Below are positions 48,090-58,502 of a stretch of DNA of 64,000 nt, piece after piece. The stretch is taken from assembly GCA_008477525.1 (NCBI GenBank), contig SPDT01000005.1, forward strand, positions 3,906,001 to 3,970,000, in the 5' to 3' direction. Position 1 is the first letter of the stretch; each line of letters opens with the position of its first letter. This DNA is from Hypomyces perniciosus (taxonomy: Eukaryota > Ascomycota > Sordariomycetes > Hypocreales > Hypocreaceae). The position numbers and the translations under genes were made by a program. The notes under the pieces are model-generated. The model had not been told where the DNA came from and ran no database searches. It saw nothing but the letters and a program-made list of their open reading frames with translations.

Positions 48090-49594
48090 TCATTTGAAGT
48101 TGGAGGCCACCTCTGTAACAGTATACTCGGTTGTAACGAGAATGTGGTTAGACGTAATGATGGGACTTAGAGAGGAAGAATGCCCCTCAGATACCTTTCC
48201 CGCATCCGACAGATTATTCGAGTCCGGGTATATGACCTTGGCTTGCTGCTCTGAGCTCTTCGATGATGCGTCTTCTTCATATGAGGTTCTCTTCTCTTCT
48301 GAGATCATGATGATGTGTTCCTTGGAGTCCCAGGTTGTCTTGGCAGGCATGGAGTGCGTGCACTTGGCAGTGCTGCGGTTGGCAACGTAATCTAGGCCGT
48401 ATCCATGATTTTCATCGGTACCAGGCACCTTGTTTGAACTTGCGTTACGGACTTTCCCAGTCAAGTCCCTGGTGAGGGTATATAGCATCGGCATGTTGGC
48501 AAGGACGATGGAGACAAATGATTCACGGACAGACCAGTAACCAGACTGCGCAGGATCTGTATCACCGACCTAAGCGTATTACCAATTAATTATACGACTT
48601 GGGATTTTGATTGGTCTAGAAAGAGAAAACCCACCTTCAGAATAGAGACGCAGCGAATGATACCGAATACCATTTCAAGAAGACCACCGCTAAACATGAT
48701 AAGAAGACTGAACTTCTTTCTTAGTGGCAAATGGGACTTCCAGACTATCTGTAATCGGCATTAGTTCTGTTTGTTCTGGTTTAGATGGCACAACGAGTTA
48801 ACGTACAGGGAGAGGAATGGCCATGAGGAGGATGTCAGTACTCGCATTCATACACATGACAAAAATGGTCTGAATGTAGGAGACAGCAGGCATGCAACTA
48901 TCTGGAAGTCCATTAGAATATCGCGTAGAATTTCGGGGCAGTGAAATGTGCGCCTACTGCCGGGCGAAGGGTTAATTTGCCACTGGTGATCGAATGGAAT
49001 GCACTTCAAGAAAGCGACCAGCAAACAAGAGATGTAGGTGAGAATCATGACCCAGGCTGAAAAGCTGATGCGTTTGCGCAAATTGTGTAAGCCGTCCCTA
49101 TTTAAAATGTGTTAGAACTGCAAGGCTCCAGTTGTTGCTCATCGTCGTCTACTTGCGTCAAACGAGAGTAGTAGATAAGCCAACAGGCTTTCAGCAACCA
49201 CATGAGTGTGGTGTACAGAAGAAGACCAATGATATGTGTTTTGGAGCCATTGACACGAAACCGGTATTCTTCAGATTCAGGGCTCAGTGCAGCTCGTTCT
49301 GCGTCCGTCATGTTGTTGTTGGCTAAGCCGCGCCAGTATGCAACAACGAAATATGCTGCGACCGACTCAAATGTATAGACGACCTGAAGCGTACGGATCA
49401 GTAAACAATGGTCAAACCTTCCTCCCAAGAGCATGTTTTCTCACTGTTGCCAGACCCATAATAGCATCGTCCCAGGCAAGGTTTCGCCATCCCAGTGTAG
49501 ATATTCTGCTGTAGTATCGCAGTCCGACAACGAGATACGCAGTTCCCTGGAGACTCCAAACCTCTTTAAAGAATCTTGTGGCTTCGTCTGACAT
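48090..49594 (-). CDS. fungal rhodopsin-domain seven-helix integral membrane protein, 6 exons, 401 aa
   Basis: Exons on the minus strand: 49594-49445, 49383-49157, 49097-48958, 48901-48807, 48748-48635, 48569-48090 (stop included). Introns are 61, 59, 56, 58 and 65 bp. All join in frame to 1206 coding bases. Family signatures in order: LAWDDAIMGLA (exon 1), VAYWRGLANNNMTDAERAAL and TLMWLLKACWLIYYSRLT (exon 2), QWQINPSPGNSCMPAVS (joined across intron 3), DILLMAIPLPIVWKSHLPLR (across intron 4) and DPAQSGYWSVRESFV (exon 6). Hydrophobic helices lie roughly at 14-30, 44-67, 100-122, 136-157, 180-204, 217-241 and 259-275. A hydrophilic tail of about 125 residues follows, presumably cytosolic. The family (Pfam Fung_rhodopsin) is abundant in Pezizomycotina. 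Its members mostly lack known function and are not shown to bind retinal. Four introns are GT-AG; intron 2 is GC-AG. It is the only intact gene in the window. Confidence 0.93.
49098..49156 (-). other. GC-AG intron 2 of the rhodopsin-domain gene
   Basis: The donor is GCAAGT and the acceptor AAATAG. Splicing restores ACG-GAC-GGC (Thr-Asp-Gly) across the junction, giving the family's SRLTDGLHN block. A GC donor with otherwise perfect AAGT context is the standard non-canonical type. Confidence 0.85.
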
Positions 49595-50544
49595 GTTGAC
49601 TTTCTCCTTGAGCGAGCAAAAACAAGAAACAAGTGATGAGGAAAGGAGCGGAAACGGGCTGTAGCCTCCCGTTAGGATTGAAGTGGCAGTAAAGCGGCAG
49701 GTTGAAATGTCCCTAAGCCCGTGAACAAGGGACTAGAATTTGGGTAGGTTGTTAAATATGTAGATTATGGGCTACCGGTATCCTATTGACGAGTACAGAC
49801 CGGCCTGACGTCTTGATGAGTGGCTCCATGATTACTAGGCATAGCAGCTTGCTAGTAAACGCTTTAGTAGCAATTTTTGGAGATCCTAATATATTGCTGG
49901 TCTTAGCTTCGACACAAGATTGCCAAAAGGCTAGACTGGCTAGTGTATGACTCCGACATAATAAGCGGTTACAATAAAACGTAACCACTTTATATTTATG
50001 GCGCTGAGATCACAATGTACACTTGCCACACATAACAATACCCGTGGTATATAACCAGAACCTATCATAAAATATACGTATTTATAGCTACTGCGACCTA
50101 GACCTTTTCCCAGTATTTGCACTGCCGCCACGGCAAGCCACTCGCATTAATATGATGTCTAAATCCAATATATGTTCTTGTCGCTGCCTGGTAGTATAAT
50201 GCTTGTGACTTTGACGTGACGATCTCATGAGAGTCAGCACGAAGCGGCCGTTGCGGGTGTTAAGCATAGTGGCCTAACATTCATTGTAGCTACTACTAAT
50301 ATAAGGAGTAAAAGCCTACTAATTAGCCCCGTTGTATACGAGAATCGGAGGGCGGGCACATGTAATCCAGTTGTGGCGTATAGAGGACGCTTGCCTTATT
50401 ACGCACTTATATTGCTTACTGCTACACTCTCAATCTCCTATAACTGTACTCTATATTCCCCATCCTGTCGACAACGCGCGAGGCTCTCCCTGAGCTAATC
50501 TCAGATAGTCTCTCAATACCATGATATTGATTTCATACAGAATT
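49595..50544. other. upstream flank of the rhodopsin-domain gene
   Basis: GC-balanced sequence that must include the promoter. Open stretches of 60-80 codons on the minus strand (49752-50131) lack ATG starts and recognisable domains. It ends where a Copia-A LTR is inserted at 50545. Confidence 0.5.
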
Positions 50545-50887
50545 TGTTGGGTTGAGCAGGCCGGGGTCTTACCGCCTGTCAGCGCTAGGGAGCTCTTATC
50601 TGCTTACATAGCGGATACGAGCTGATATACACATCGCGTAAGCGATGTATTAGACTATACAGACGCTTACAGCGCCCGCACACTGCTTCTTCTTTATATT
50701 AGCTATATATATATAGCAAGGCCACTACAGTATATTCTCTTTTATGGAATTAAACTTTATTCACTCTCTCTTTATACTTATCACATAGCATATAAGATCA
50801 CTTATCCATGCAGATTGTGTGGAGCTTTACTTTTACCGGATATGTGGTCTAATAATACTCTATATAGCTGTGCCGCGCTCTGCTATA
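50545..50887 (+). repeat. Copia-A copy 4 5' LTR with internal insertion
   Basis: Starts TGTTGGGTTGAGCAGGCCGG and ends GCTCTGCTATA. It is 343 bp against 266 in the other copies. The extra ~77 bp (about 50780-50860) is sequence not seen in other LTRs. It is the most G+C-preserved Copia-A LTR. Confidence 0.88.
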
Positions 50888-50901
50888 GTTATAAGCCTAG
50901 G
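50888..50901 (+). other. Copia-A copy 4 primer-binding site
   Basis: GTTATAAGCCTAGG directly after the LTR. With two RIP-type changes reversed it is complementary to the anticodon-side end of the initiator tRNA-Met 5' half. Confidence 0.7.
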
Positions 50902-51353
50902 TAGTAACTATGATAGTTACTAGAAACCTTTATTTAAAATATTATTTCTCTCTTTATTCCCTTTACCTTAACCTTTAAACTATTAAAGCTATTTTCTATA
51001 ATAAATAATATAATAATATTGCTTTCATAAAGCTAGAATTAATAATTTAGTAAATTAAATAAATTATTATTTTAATTAACTATATAATTAATATTAAAGT
51101 TTAAAATAAAACTAATTTAAATCTCTTTAACTAAATAATATTTTTTTTACTTTTAAGTTATCGACTTTAATAAAGGTAAAAGATATTATAGTTAAAGAAT
51201 TTAAAAATAATATTACTTTAATAAATATCTTTATATACTATAATAATATACTTTAAAAGTATTAATTTATTATTATAATAAATGATAATCAAAAAAGGCT
51301 AAAGTTATAATTTTAAAGTTAATTTAAAAAATAATTAACTTTTTATAAAAATA

Positions 51354-52072
51354 AAGTAATATTATTAAAACAAATAAAAATTACTACTAGAATAAATAAT
51401 ATATATATAGCTGCGAAATTCTGTTAGCAATTTCCTTTAATATATAACTTACTCTTTTATATAACACTTAATTCTAATATCATTAAATTACTTTAAATAA
51501 TAGGTCTTTAACATATATTCTATCTATTTATATATATTCCTTTAGACTAACTATTCTTTTTGCTATATAGCCAGTATAATGTCTTTAATCTCCTTAATCT
51601 AGGATAATACTACTACTATTACTGTTACTGCTGTTGCTGCTGCTGCTATTGCCGCTGCTATTGTGGCAGAGAAACGGCTTTATCGGCTAGAAGTTTTCAT
51701 AACCCGCGATCTACTATAGCCTTTAGAATATTAACTAGATATTCTAGGCCCCTATAATATTAGCTGTAAGCATTTAATTTCTAACTGTAAGGTGATTTAT
51801 TATATACTGGGGTTAAACTGATATATAGGTAATCAGCCTTAAGGCTAACCTTTTGGCTATACCTGTAACTACTATTATAATTCTTATATAGCAGCTTTTA
51901 CTACTACTACTGTATTTTTACCTTTATAGCTGCCTTTATTATAGCTGCTGTTATTGCTGGTTAAGTTATTGTTTATGGAAGATTAAGGAATTAAAAGCTA
52001 AAATACTTTCTATATATATATATAAATTATTTATTTTAGTAGTAATTTTTGTCTGTTTTAATGGTATTACTT
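51354..52072. mobile_element. 719 bp non-autonomous TIR element (MITE-like)
   Basis: The ends are inverted repeats of about 55-60 bp starting AAGTAATA[CT][CT]ATTAAAACA, with the shared block AAAAATTACTACTA. They are flanked by an 8-bp near-duplication TAAAAATA/TGAAAATA (51346-51353, 52073-52080) that differs by one G-to-A. Inside is moderately GC-rich sequence with CTG/GCT-like triplet runs (about 51605-51670) and no transposase-size frame. 8-bp duplications fit hAT-type insertion, but TIRs this long are not typical for hAT, so the superfamily is open. Inserted in Copia-A copy 4. Confidence 0.82.
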
Positions 52073-53100
52073 TGAAAATATAAGATATAAAGAAATATAA
52101 ATCTTTTATTAATATATTTTATATAGTATAAAGTATAGGAATATTAAATTAAAAGTATAATATATTCATTAAATATATATTTATATAAATATAGTAAAGT
52201 ATAAACTTTTAAAGGTTATAAAAATAGTTTTTTAAATAGTTTTTGTAAAGCTATTAAAATATACTTTACTTTATATTACTTATATTATATAAAATAGCGT
52301 AATTAAAACTATTAAAATAATAGAAATCTTTTCTTTTAAGTAAGTTAATTAGTTTTTTTTTAAAATAATATAAAAAATATAAAGAATTATATATATAACT
52401 TTTATATAACTTTTAATAACTACGTTAATAATATAGTAAATAATAATAATATATACTTAAAAACTTTTATTAATAAAAAGTATTTATATAAACTTAATAA
52501 ATATATTTAACCTTTAAAAGACTATAGTAAAATATATATAATATTTACTAAAAGACTTTATAAAAAGAGAAATATACTGTTACTTATAAATATACTATAG
52601 AAATTTATATATACTTTTAAAAGAAAAAATAGTATATTATTTATAAAAAGCTTAATAAACAAACTATTAGCTTTAATACTTAAATATAAAGAAAAATAGC
52701 TTTAATTATTATAATTAATTTAATTTTGTTATATTTATTTATTAACGAAAACATAAACTTTATGGTATATTTAATAAATATATTAATATATAAAACATAC
52801 TTTACTGCCTCTTTTAAAATACTTTTCTTAATATATATAATACTATTGATTTTATAAATAATAAAAGTTATTTAGTTTTAATTTCTTGATTTTAAATATA
52901 AAAGTAAACTATATGAAAAGAAAAGGAATTAATTATTAAATCATTGAGAAAGGATAGTATTTATTACAAAATACTTTTGATAATTTATATTAAAAAATAA
53001 TATACATTATTAAATTTATAAATATAATTATAAAAAAGTAAAGTATAGGTATAATCTTTTATTCCGTTAATAACATTTTCCTTTATTATTTACTTATATA

Positions 53101-53970
53101 TAGTGATATTATAAAATATACAGAAAAAGTAAAAGAAAGTTCTTTAATTTATAAATGTTGTTATTGCTGCTTTAATTATAAAGGAAATAATAGTATAATA
53201 TTAAAATAACTGCTATTACTTTTACCTTTTAATTTCTGCCTTTATCTTTATTTTACTTAAATCCTTTAAATTCCTTTATATCCTATACAGTAAAGACGTT
53301 AATCTTTTATCTTTAAATACTCTTTGATATAACCTATTATTTGATTTTAAAGTTACCTTTTTATAGAATCATTTAAGTCAAGGGTTTAGTAATTATAAAT
53401 TACTAGGCTTTATTTCCTTGAATTAATTATAGTATATAGACATTAAATTATCTATACTTTAAGTATTTTTAAGTGCCTTTTAAAGCAGCTTTTTTACTTT
53501 AGTACTATTAATAAAAAGTCTATATATAAAGATCTTTATATAGATATCCTTTACTGCTTTAATTCTATAAAGTAACTAAATATAAAGGATTATTTTAATA
53601 GCTAGCTTGCTTAAGATATTAAAGAGCTTTATTAACTTAATAAAGGTTTTATTGTATTTAGCTTTATTTTAAGCTCCTTTATAAAAGTAGCTTAAGGTTT
53701 TAACTATTAATTTACTTACTAGTAAAATAACTTTATTTTTAATATATAAAATTACTGTATAGATCTTAATATTATTTTATTTTTAAATATCTTTTATAAT
53801 AAATAGGTTAGTTATAGGAATTAAAATATACTTAATTATATCCTATATATTAACTCTTTTTTGATTTTATTTAACAGTTTTAGTCTTTTCTAGCTATTTA
53901 TATTTAGTTAAAGTATTAGTATTTTAAAAAGTCGCTTAGCTATATTATTTGCTTATATTAAGTTCTTTTA
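53101..53970. other. A+T-rich sequence, unassigned
   Basis: Lies between the fading end of Copia-A copy 4 and the truncated Copia-B LTR. No motif recognised on either strand. Confidence 0.35.
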
Positions 53971-54483
53971 CCCAGAAATAGGCCTGACACTAGGACCGAG
54001 TTTTAGAGGAACTTTAGTATAAGTTAGGAATTCTCTTTTATCCTTAACAATAACAATTAAGCTAGGACTAGCTACCCTGCCTACCCTAGACTTAATATAA
54101 TACTTATAATAGACATTGTAAGAAATCTGACTAAAATGGTTTCCTGTTTATATAGCTATAAGTCGATTTAAGCGATTTTCTATATAAATGAATTTTCCGG
54201 AAAATAAGAATATAGCTATAAACCTAATTCTATTACTGCACGCCTATTATTAAGTTAAAAGACTATTATAAAAAATAAAGCATTATTTTATAATTACCTT
54301 TATTATATAGCTATATATTATTAAATATTTTATAGCTTTTGAGCTATTAAATTAAATATAATTTAATTGTTTATTTTATTATTTACCTGGTAAACTTTTA
54401 GTTATTTCTATATTACTATATTATATATAGCTTTTTAGAAGTTATATCTAAATAAGGTTTAGTATAACTTTATTATTTTAATA
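53971..54483 (+). repeat. Copia-B copy 1 5' LTR, missing about 70 bp at its start
   Basis: Reverse-complement match to 57924-58502 and 25328-25910, from the CCCGGAATTAGGCC block to the terminus TTTTAATA (ancestral TTTCAACA). Confidence 0.85.
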
Positions 54484-54499
54484 GGTTGTAAGCCTAAGA
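54484..54499 (+). other. Copia-B primer-binding site
   Basis: GGTTGTAAGCCTAAGA directly after the LTR. Close to GGTTATGAGCCCAG, the initiator tRNA-Met 5'-half complement also used by Copia-A and the TRIM. Confidence 0.6.
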
Positions 54500-57400
54500 G
54501 AGTTTTCTTTAGGTCTTTATTAGTAGGTTTTTCTTTAATGGTTATAGTATTTCCTTTAGCGCTATTACAGTATTTATAGTAGGTTTTTAGAGTGTTTATT
54601 TTAATGCTTATACTAGTATTTTTAGGATTTTTAGCTCTTAAAGGCTATTTTTAGGCTTTTATTATAAATACTGTTATAGTTATAGTAATACTACTATTAT
54701 TATTTTTATTATTTTAGTACTTTCGATATACTATTATATTCTTTATTTTAATTGGATATAGGTTTAATATTAATAGTATAAGTTAATTTATTAAAGCTTT
54801 TAATAGCTTTATTTCTTTAATTAAAGATAATAGCTTTCTTTAATAATAAAACAATTTATTTATTTAAGTATAAAATATAGAATAAAAGCTTTAAATATAG
54901 AAGGCTTTTATTAAAATAATAAAAGTATAGTTAAAGGGTTAGAAAACTATGATAATAGAGTTATTTAATACTTTAATGAACTTAACTGCTGCTATTTTAA
55001 GTCTTTAAGCTAAAACTGGTAAGTTAAGAGAAATGAACCTTATAGCCTTTATATTAATACTAATATAAGCTTTTACTTTTATTTCTATATTAATTTGAGT
55101 TTTATTTTTATTTACTTTTTAACTTTAAACTATTTTTTTTAAATAATATTGTGATTAAAAAAGTATTAAAAAAGGTTTATAGTTTTTTAAAAACCTATAA
55201 ACTAATAGGTTTTAACAACTTTAATTAATAGATATAGTTTTTAAATACTATATTAAAGGCTATAAATTATTATTTCTTTATAGAAAATCTTGTAGTTATT
55301 AATCTTTTATTTAATTTAAAATAAGCTTTATTATTTATATTAATTAAAAATAGTTTAATAACTATTTTGATTATATTTATTATGTAGATTTAAAGCTTAA
55401 AGAAACTATTTTTAGTATTAAAAAGATAATATAATTACTTTAATACTTTATAAAAAGATTCCCTTTATAGGGAATTTTATTTATTAAATTATAGTAACTA
55501 TAAAGCACTTTTAATTAAATTTAACACTGCTTTTAATAAGCTATTAACTAGATTAGCTATTTTAAAAGTTAATATTAATATATTAAATTAAATAAGTTAA
55601 TATTTAAATACTTTAAAAAAGACTTTTTTTAATAAATTAAAAAAATTAAAAGAATTATTAAATTTAATAAAACTATTAAGCAATTAATTAAAAGTATTAA
55701 TATTTAATTTCTTATAGTAAATATATTAAAAGAAATAAGGAATTTATCTTTTATTATATATAAGGTTAATAAGGCTATAAGGCCTTTTAAATCCTTTAAA
55801 AATTGATTAATATTTTTTAGATTTAAAGATTAAACGCTAGCTTTTAATTATTTTAAAACGAAAGGAAATTAAAAAAAGAAATTAAAGTCAAAAGTAAATT
55901 AAAAAGGATTATACTTTTACTAATATATATAATCTAGCTATTAAAGGGTATAATTTAAAAACGCTATTTAAAAAGTCTTTTATTAAATCTATTATTAATT
56001 TATATAATAATTAAGACCTTTTATAAGCTTTAAATGCTAAAAAAAAGAAAAAGCTTTTTAAGTCTATTGAGTTTTTTACATCTTTTAAAACCCTTAAACC
56101 CTTTAAACTTCCTGTTTAAGATAGTTTATTATCTAATACTAATTCTATAGTATATAAAGTTAATTTTAAGAAATAGTTTAGAGACTATAAATTTCATAAT
56201 AAAGAATTAAATATTGTTTATATTAATAAAGGCTTTATTACCTTTAAAGGAATAAATATAGTTATTTTTAAATATCTTTAATAAAAATAATAACTATAAA
56301 AGAATAATATTATTAAATACCTTTTATTACTTATAGTTAAATATTAACTTTATAAATAGTTTAAGGTATTATTAAGCTAAAAGATTTATTTAATATAATA
56401 CCTTTTTTATTTAAACTATATAATTAATAAAGCTATTAAATCCATTAAAATATATATTTTTTTAAAAATTAAAAAATATATTATACTATATAGTTATATA
56501 AATAACTATAAGGTTTATAATTGTATAAAGGTTTAAATCTATACTATTAATCAAGAAAAGGCTAAAAAATATATAATTATTTTAATAGTAATAGTTTTTT
56601 AAAAAGAAATTAATTAAATGTAGTTTTAGGCTTATAAAAATAATTTTAAAAGAAAAGATTTCTTTAAACTCTTTAAGAATTTAAGTTAAATAAAGGAATA
56701 AACTTAAAAAGAATACTTTTATAAAGGAAACGCCTTATATATTTAAAGAATCTTTTATTATTAAAGACGAAATGGTTATTAGGCTAATTAAATTAAAAAG
56801 AGATACTATTATTAATAATATTAGCTATAAACTATTAAAGCTAGCCCTCTTTTAATATAAAAGATTAAGTTATATTACTTCAAGTCTATTCAAGAAAACT
56901 ACTAAAATAATTATTAAAATTCTTAACTTTAATTCTATTTAAAAACTAAATTCCATTACTTAATATATAATAAACGAAAAGCTATTAAGCGGCTTTATTT
57001 AAAATTTAGTATAGATTTACTAGCCTTTTTAAATGATTTAAAAGCTAATATTTTTTTATAAAGCTAATACTTTATAATAAAGCCTTTATTAATCTTTTGA
57101 TTATTAATAGAAAATTAAAATATAAATAGTTATTCCTTTTAAAAGATTATAATCAATTTACCTCTCTAATTATTTTAAAAGGCTTTATAAACAGCCTAAA
57201 AGTATAGTATAATTAGTATTTTAAAGAATTCTATTATAATAATAGAAAAGAAATGAATTAAGAACTTGAAACCTAGTTTTCTTTTTTAAGAATTATATAT
57301 TTTTATAACAGCCTTTATATTTATAAATAAAATAATTTAATAAAATACTTTATTTAAGTTTTATTAAATAGGCTTTAAATTATTATTATAGCAGTTAATT

Positions 57401-57900
57401 TACTATTATATGTTTAAAATTTTATTATTATTATAGTTTTTAAATTAATTACCTGTATAGCTATTAATAATAAAGACTTTACCTTTTGTTAAAAATTATA
57501 TAAAGACTTAAACTTTAATAAAGATTATAAGCTTAATTTCTAAAAATATAGGATTATTAGCTTGTATTATAAAGTTTTTATTCTTTAAAAATAAAAGGTT
57601 AAAGGCTATAACTTAGCCTTTAAAACTAAAACTAGAAAGCTATTAGTAGTTTTAAGTAAAAATACCTATTTTATTTACCGTTTATTTAAATATATAGTCT
57701 TTAAATTATTAATTATAAATCCATATAATGATAAAATTCTTAAGCTTTAAATTTTAAAGCCTATTATAAATTAAAATAATAAAGAATTAAAAAGAGAAAT
57801 AAAGTTAAATTTAATAAATAAAAGGATCCTTAACTTTTAAAAAATAAATCCTTTACTCTTTAACCTTATTTTAAAAAAAGTACCTACTACTATTCCCCCT
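54500..57900 (+). pseudogene. Copia-B copy 1 gag-protease-integrase, broken
   Basis: Extremely A+T-rich. Its identity rests mainly on alignment with the minus-strand copy. The 57470-57900 stretch corresponds to the variable segment after the integrase core (KLLVVLSKN...FIY) and a proline run (TTIPPI) before the reverse transcriptase. No uninterrupted frame. Confidence 0.6.
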
Positions 57901-57923
57901 ATTTTTAATTCTATTTTTATATT

Positions 57924-58502
57924 TATTAAAATAATAAGGTTATACTAAACCTTATTTATATATAGCTTCTAGGAAGCTATATATAATGCAGCAATAAAGA
58001 AACAACTAAGAGTTTACTAGGTAACCAATAAACTAAACAATTAAATTATAACTAATCTAATAGCTAAAAAGCTATAAGGTATCTAGTAATATATAGCTGT
58101 ATTATAGAAGTAATTGTAAAATAATGCTTTATCTTCTATAATAGTCCTTAACCTAATAATAAGCATATAGTAATAGAATTAGGTTTATAGCTATATTCCT
58201 ATTTTCCGCAAAATTCATTTATACATAAAATCGCTTAAATTAACTTATAGCTATATAAACAGGAAACTATTTTAATCCAATTTCTCATAATGCCTATTAT
58301 AAGCATTATATTAAATTTAAGGTAAATAGGATAGCTAGTCCTAGCTTAATTATTATCGTTAAAAATAAAAGAGAATTCCTAATTTATACCAAAGTTCCTT
58401 TAAAACTCGGTTTTAGTGTTAGGCCTAATTCCGGGTCTAGCCAGAATAGGAAGGTTACCCAATTACACTGAAATCCTTACATTTTAGCCCTCCTTTTTAA
58501 CA
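57924..58502 (-). repeat. Copia-B copy 2 3' LTR
   Basis: 579 bp, TATTAAAATAATAAGG...CCTTTTTAACA. It differs from the solo LTR at 25328 almost only by C-to-T/G-to-A changes plus small indels. Confidence 0.9.

Larger units (their letters stand above)
50545..53100 (+). mobile_element. Copia-A copy 4, plus orientation, 5' part, split by a TIR element
   Basis: The 5' LTR, primer site and gag-side region are colinear, inverted, with 16504 down to about 14500 of copy 1. Similarity is clear through 51353 and from 52081 to about 53100, and fades after that. No 3' LTR is in the window in this orientation, so the element is truncated. It is the only Copia-A copy facing right and abuts the gene island. 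Confidence 0.85.
53971..57923 (+). mobile_element. Copia-B copy 1 (plus strand), truncated and interrupted
   Basis: A partial 5' LTR (53971-54483) is followed by a copia-type primer site and an internal region. That region is colinear, in opposite orientation, with the minus-strand copy: 55430-55590 matches 63880-64000, and 57250-57900 matches 60350-60860. It stops at 57923, exactly where the LTR of the minus-strand copy begins. This is as expected if copy 2 jumped into copy 1. The 3' half would then lie beyond the window. Confidence 0.75.

Noticed and set aside
49752..50131. Two minus-strand frames upstream of the rhodopsin-domain gene
   Set aside because: They start at GTG, have no domains, and conserved protein sequence begins only at 49594.
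51605..51670. CTG/GCT triplet run as a coding poly-Ala/Leu tract
   Set aside because: No open frame extends beyond it. It is a simple repeat inside the TIR element.
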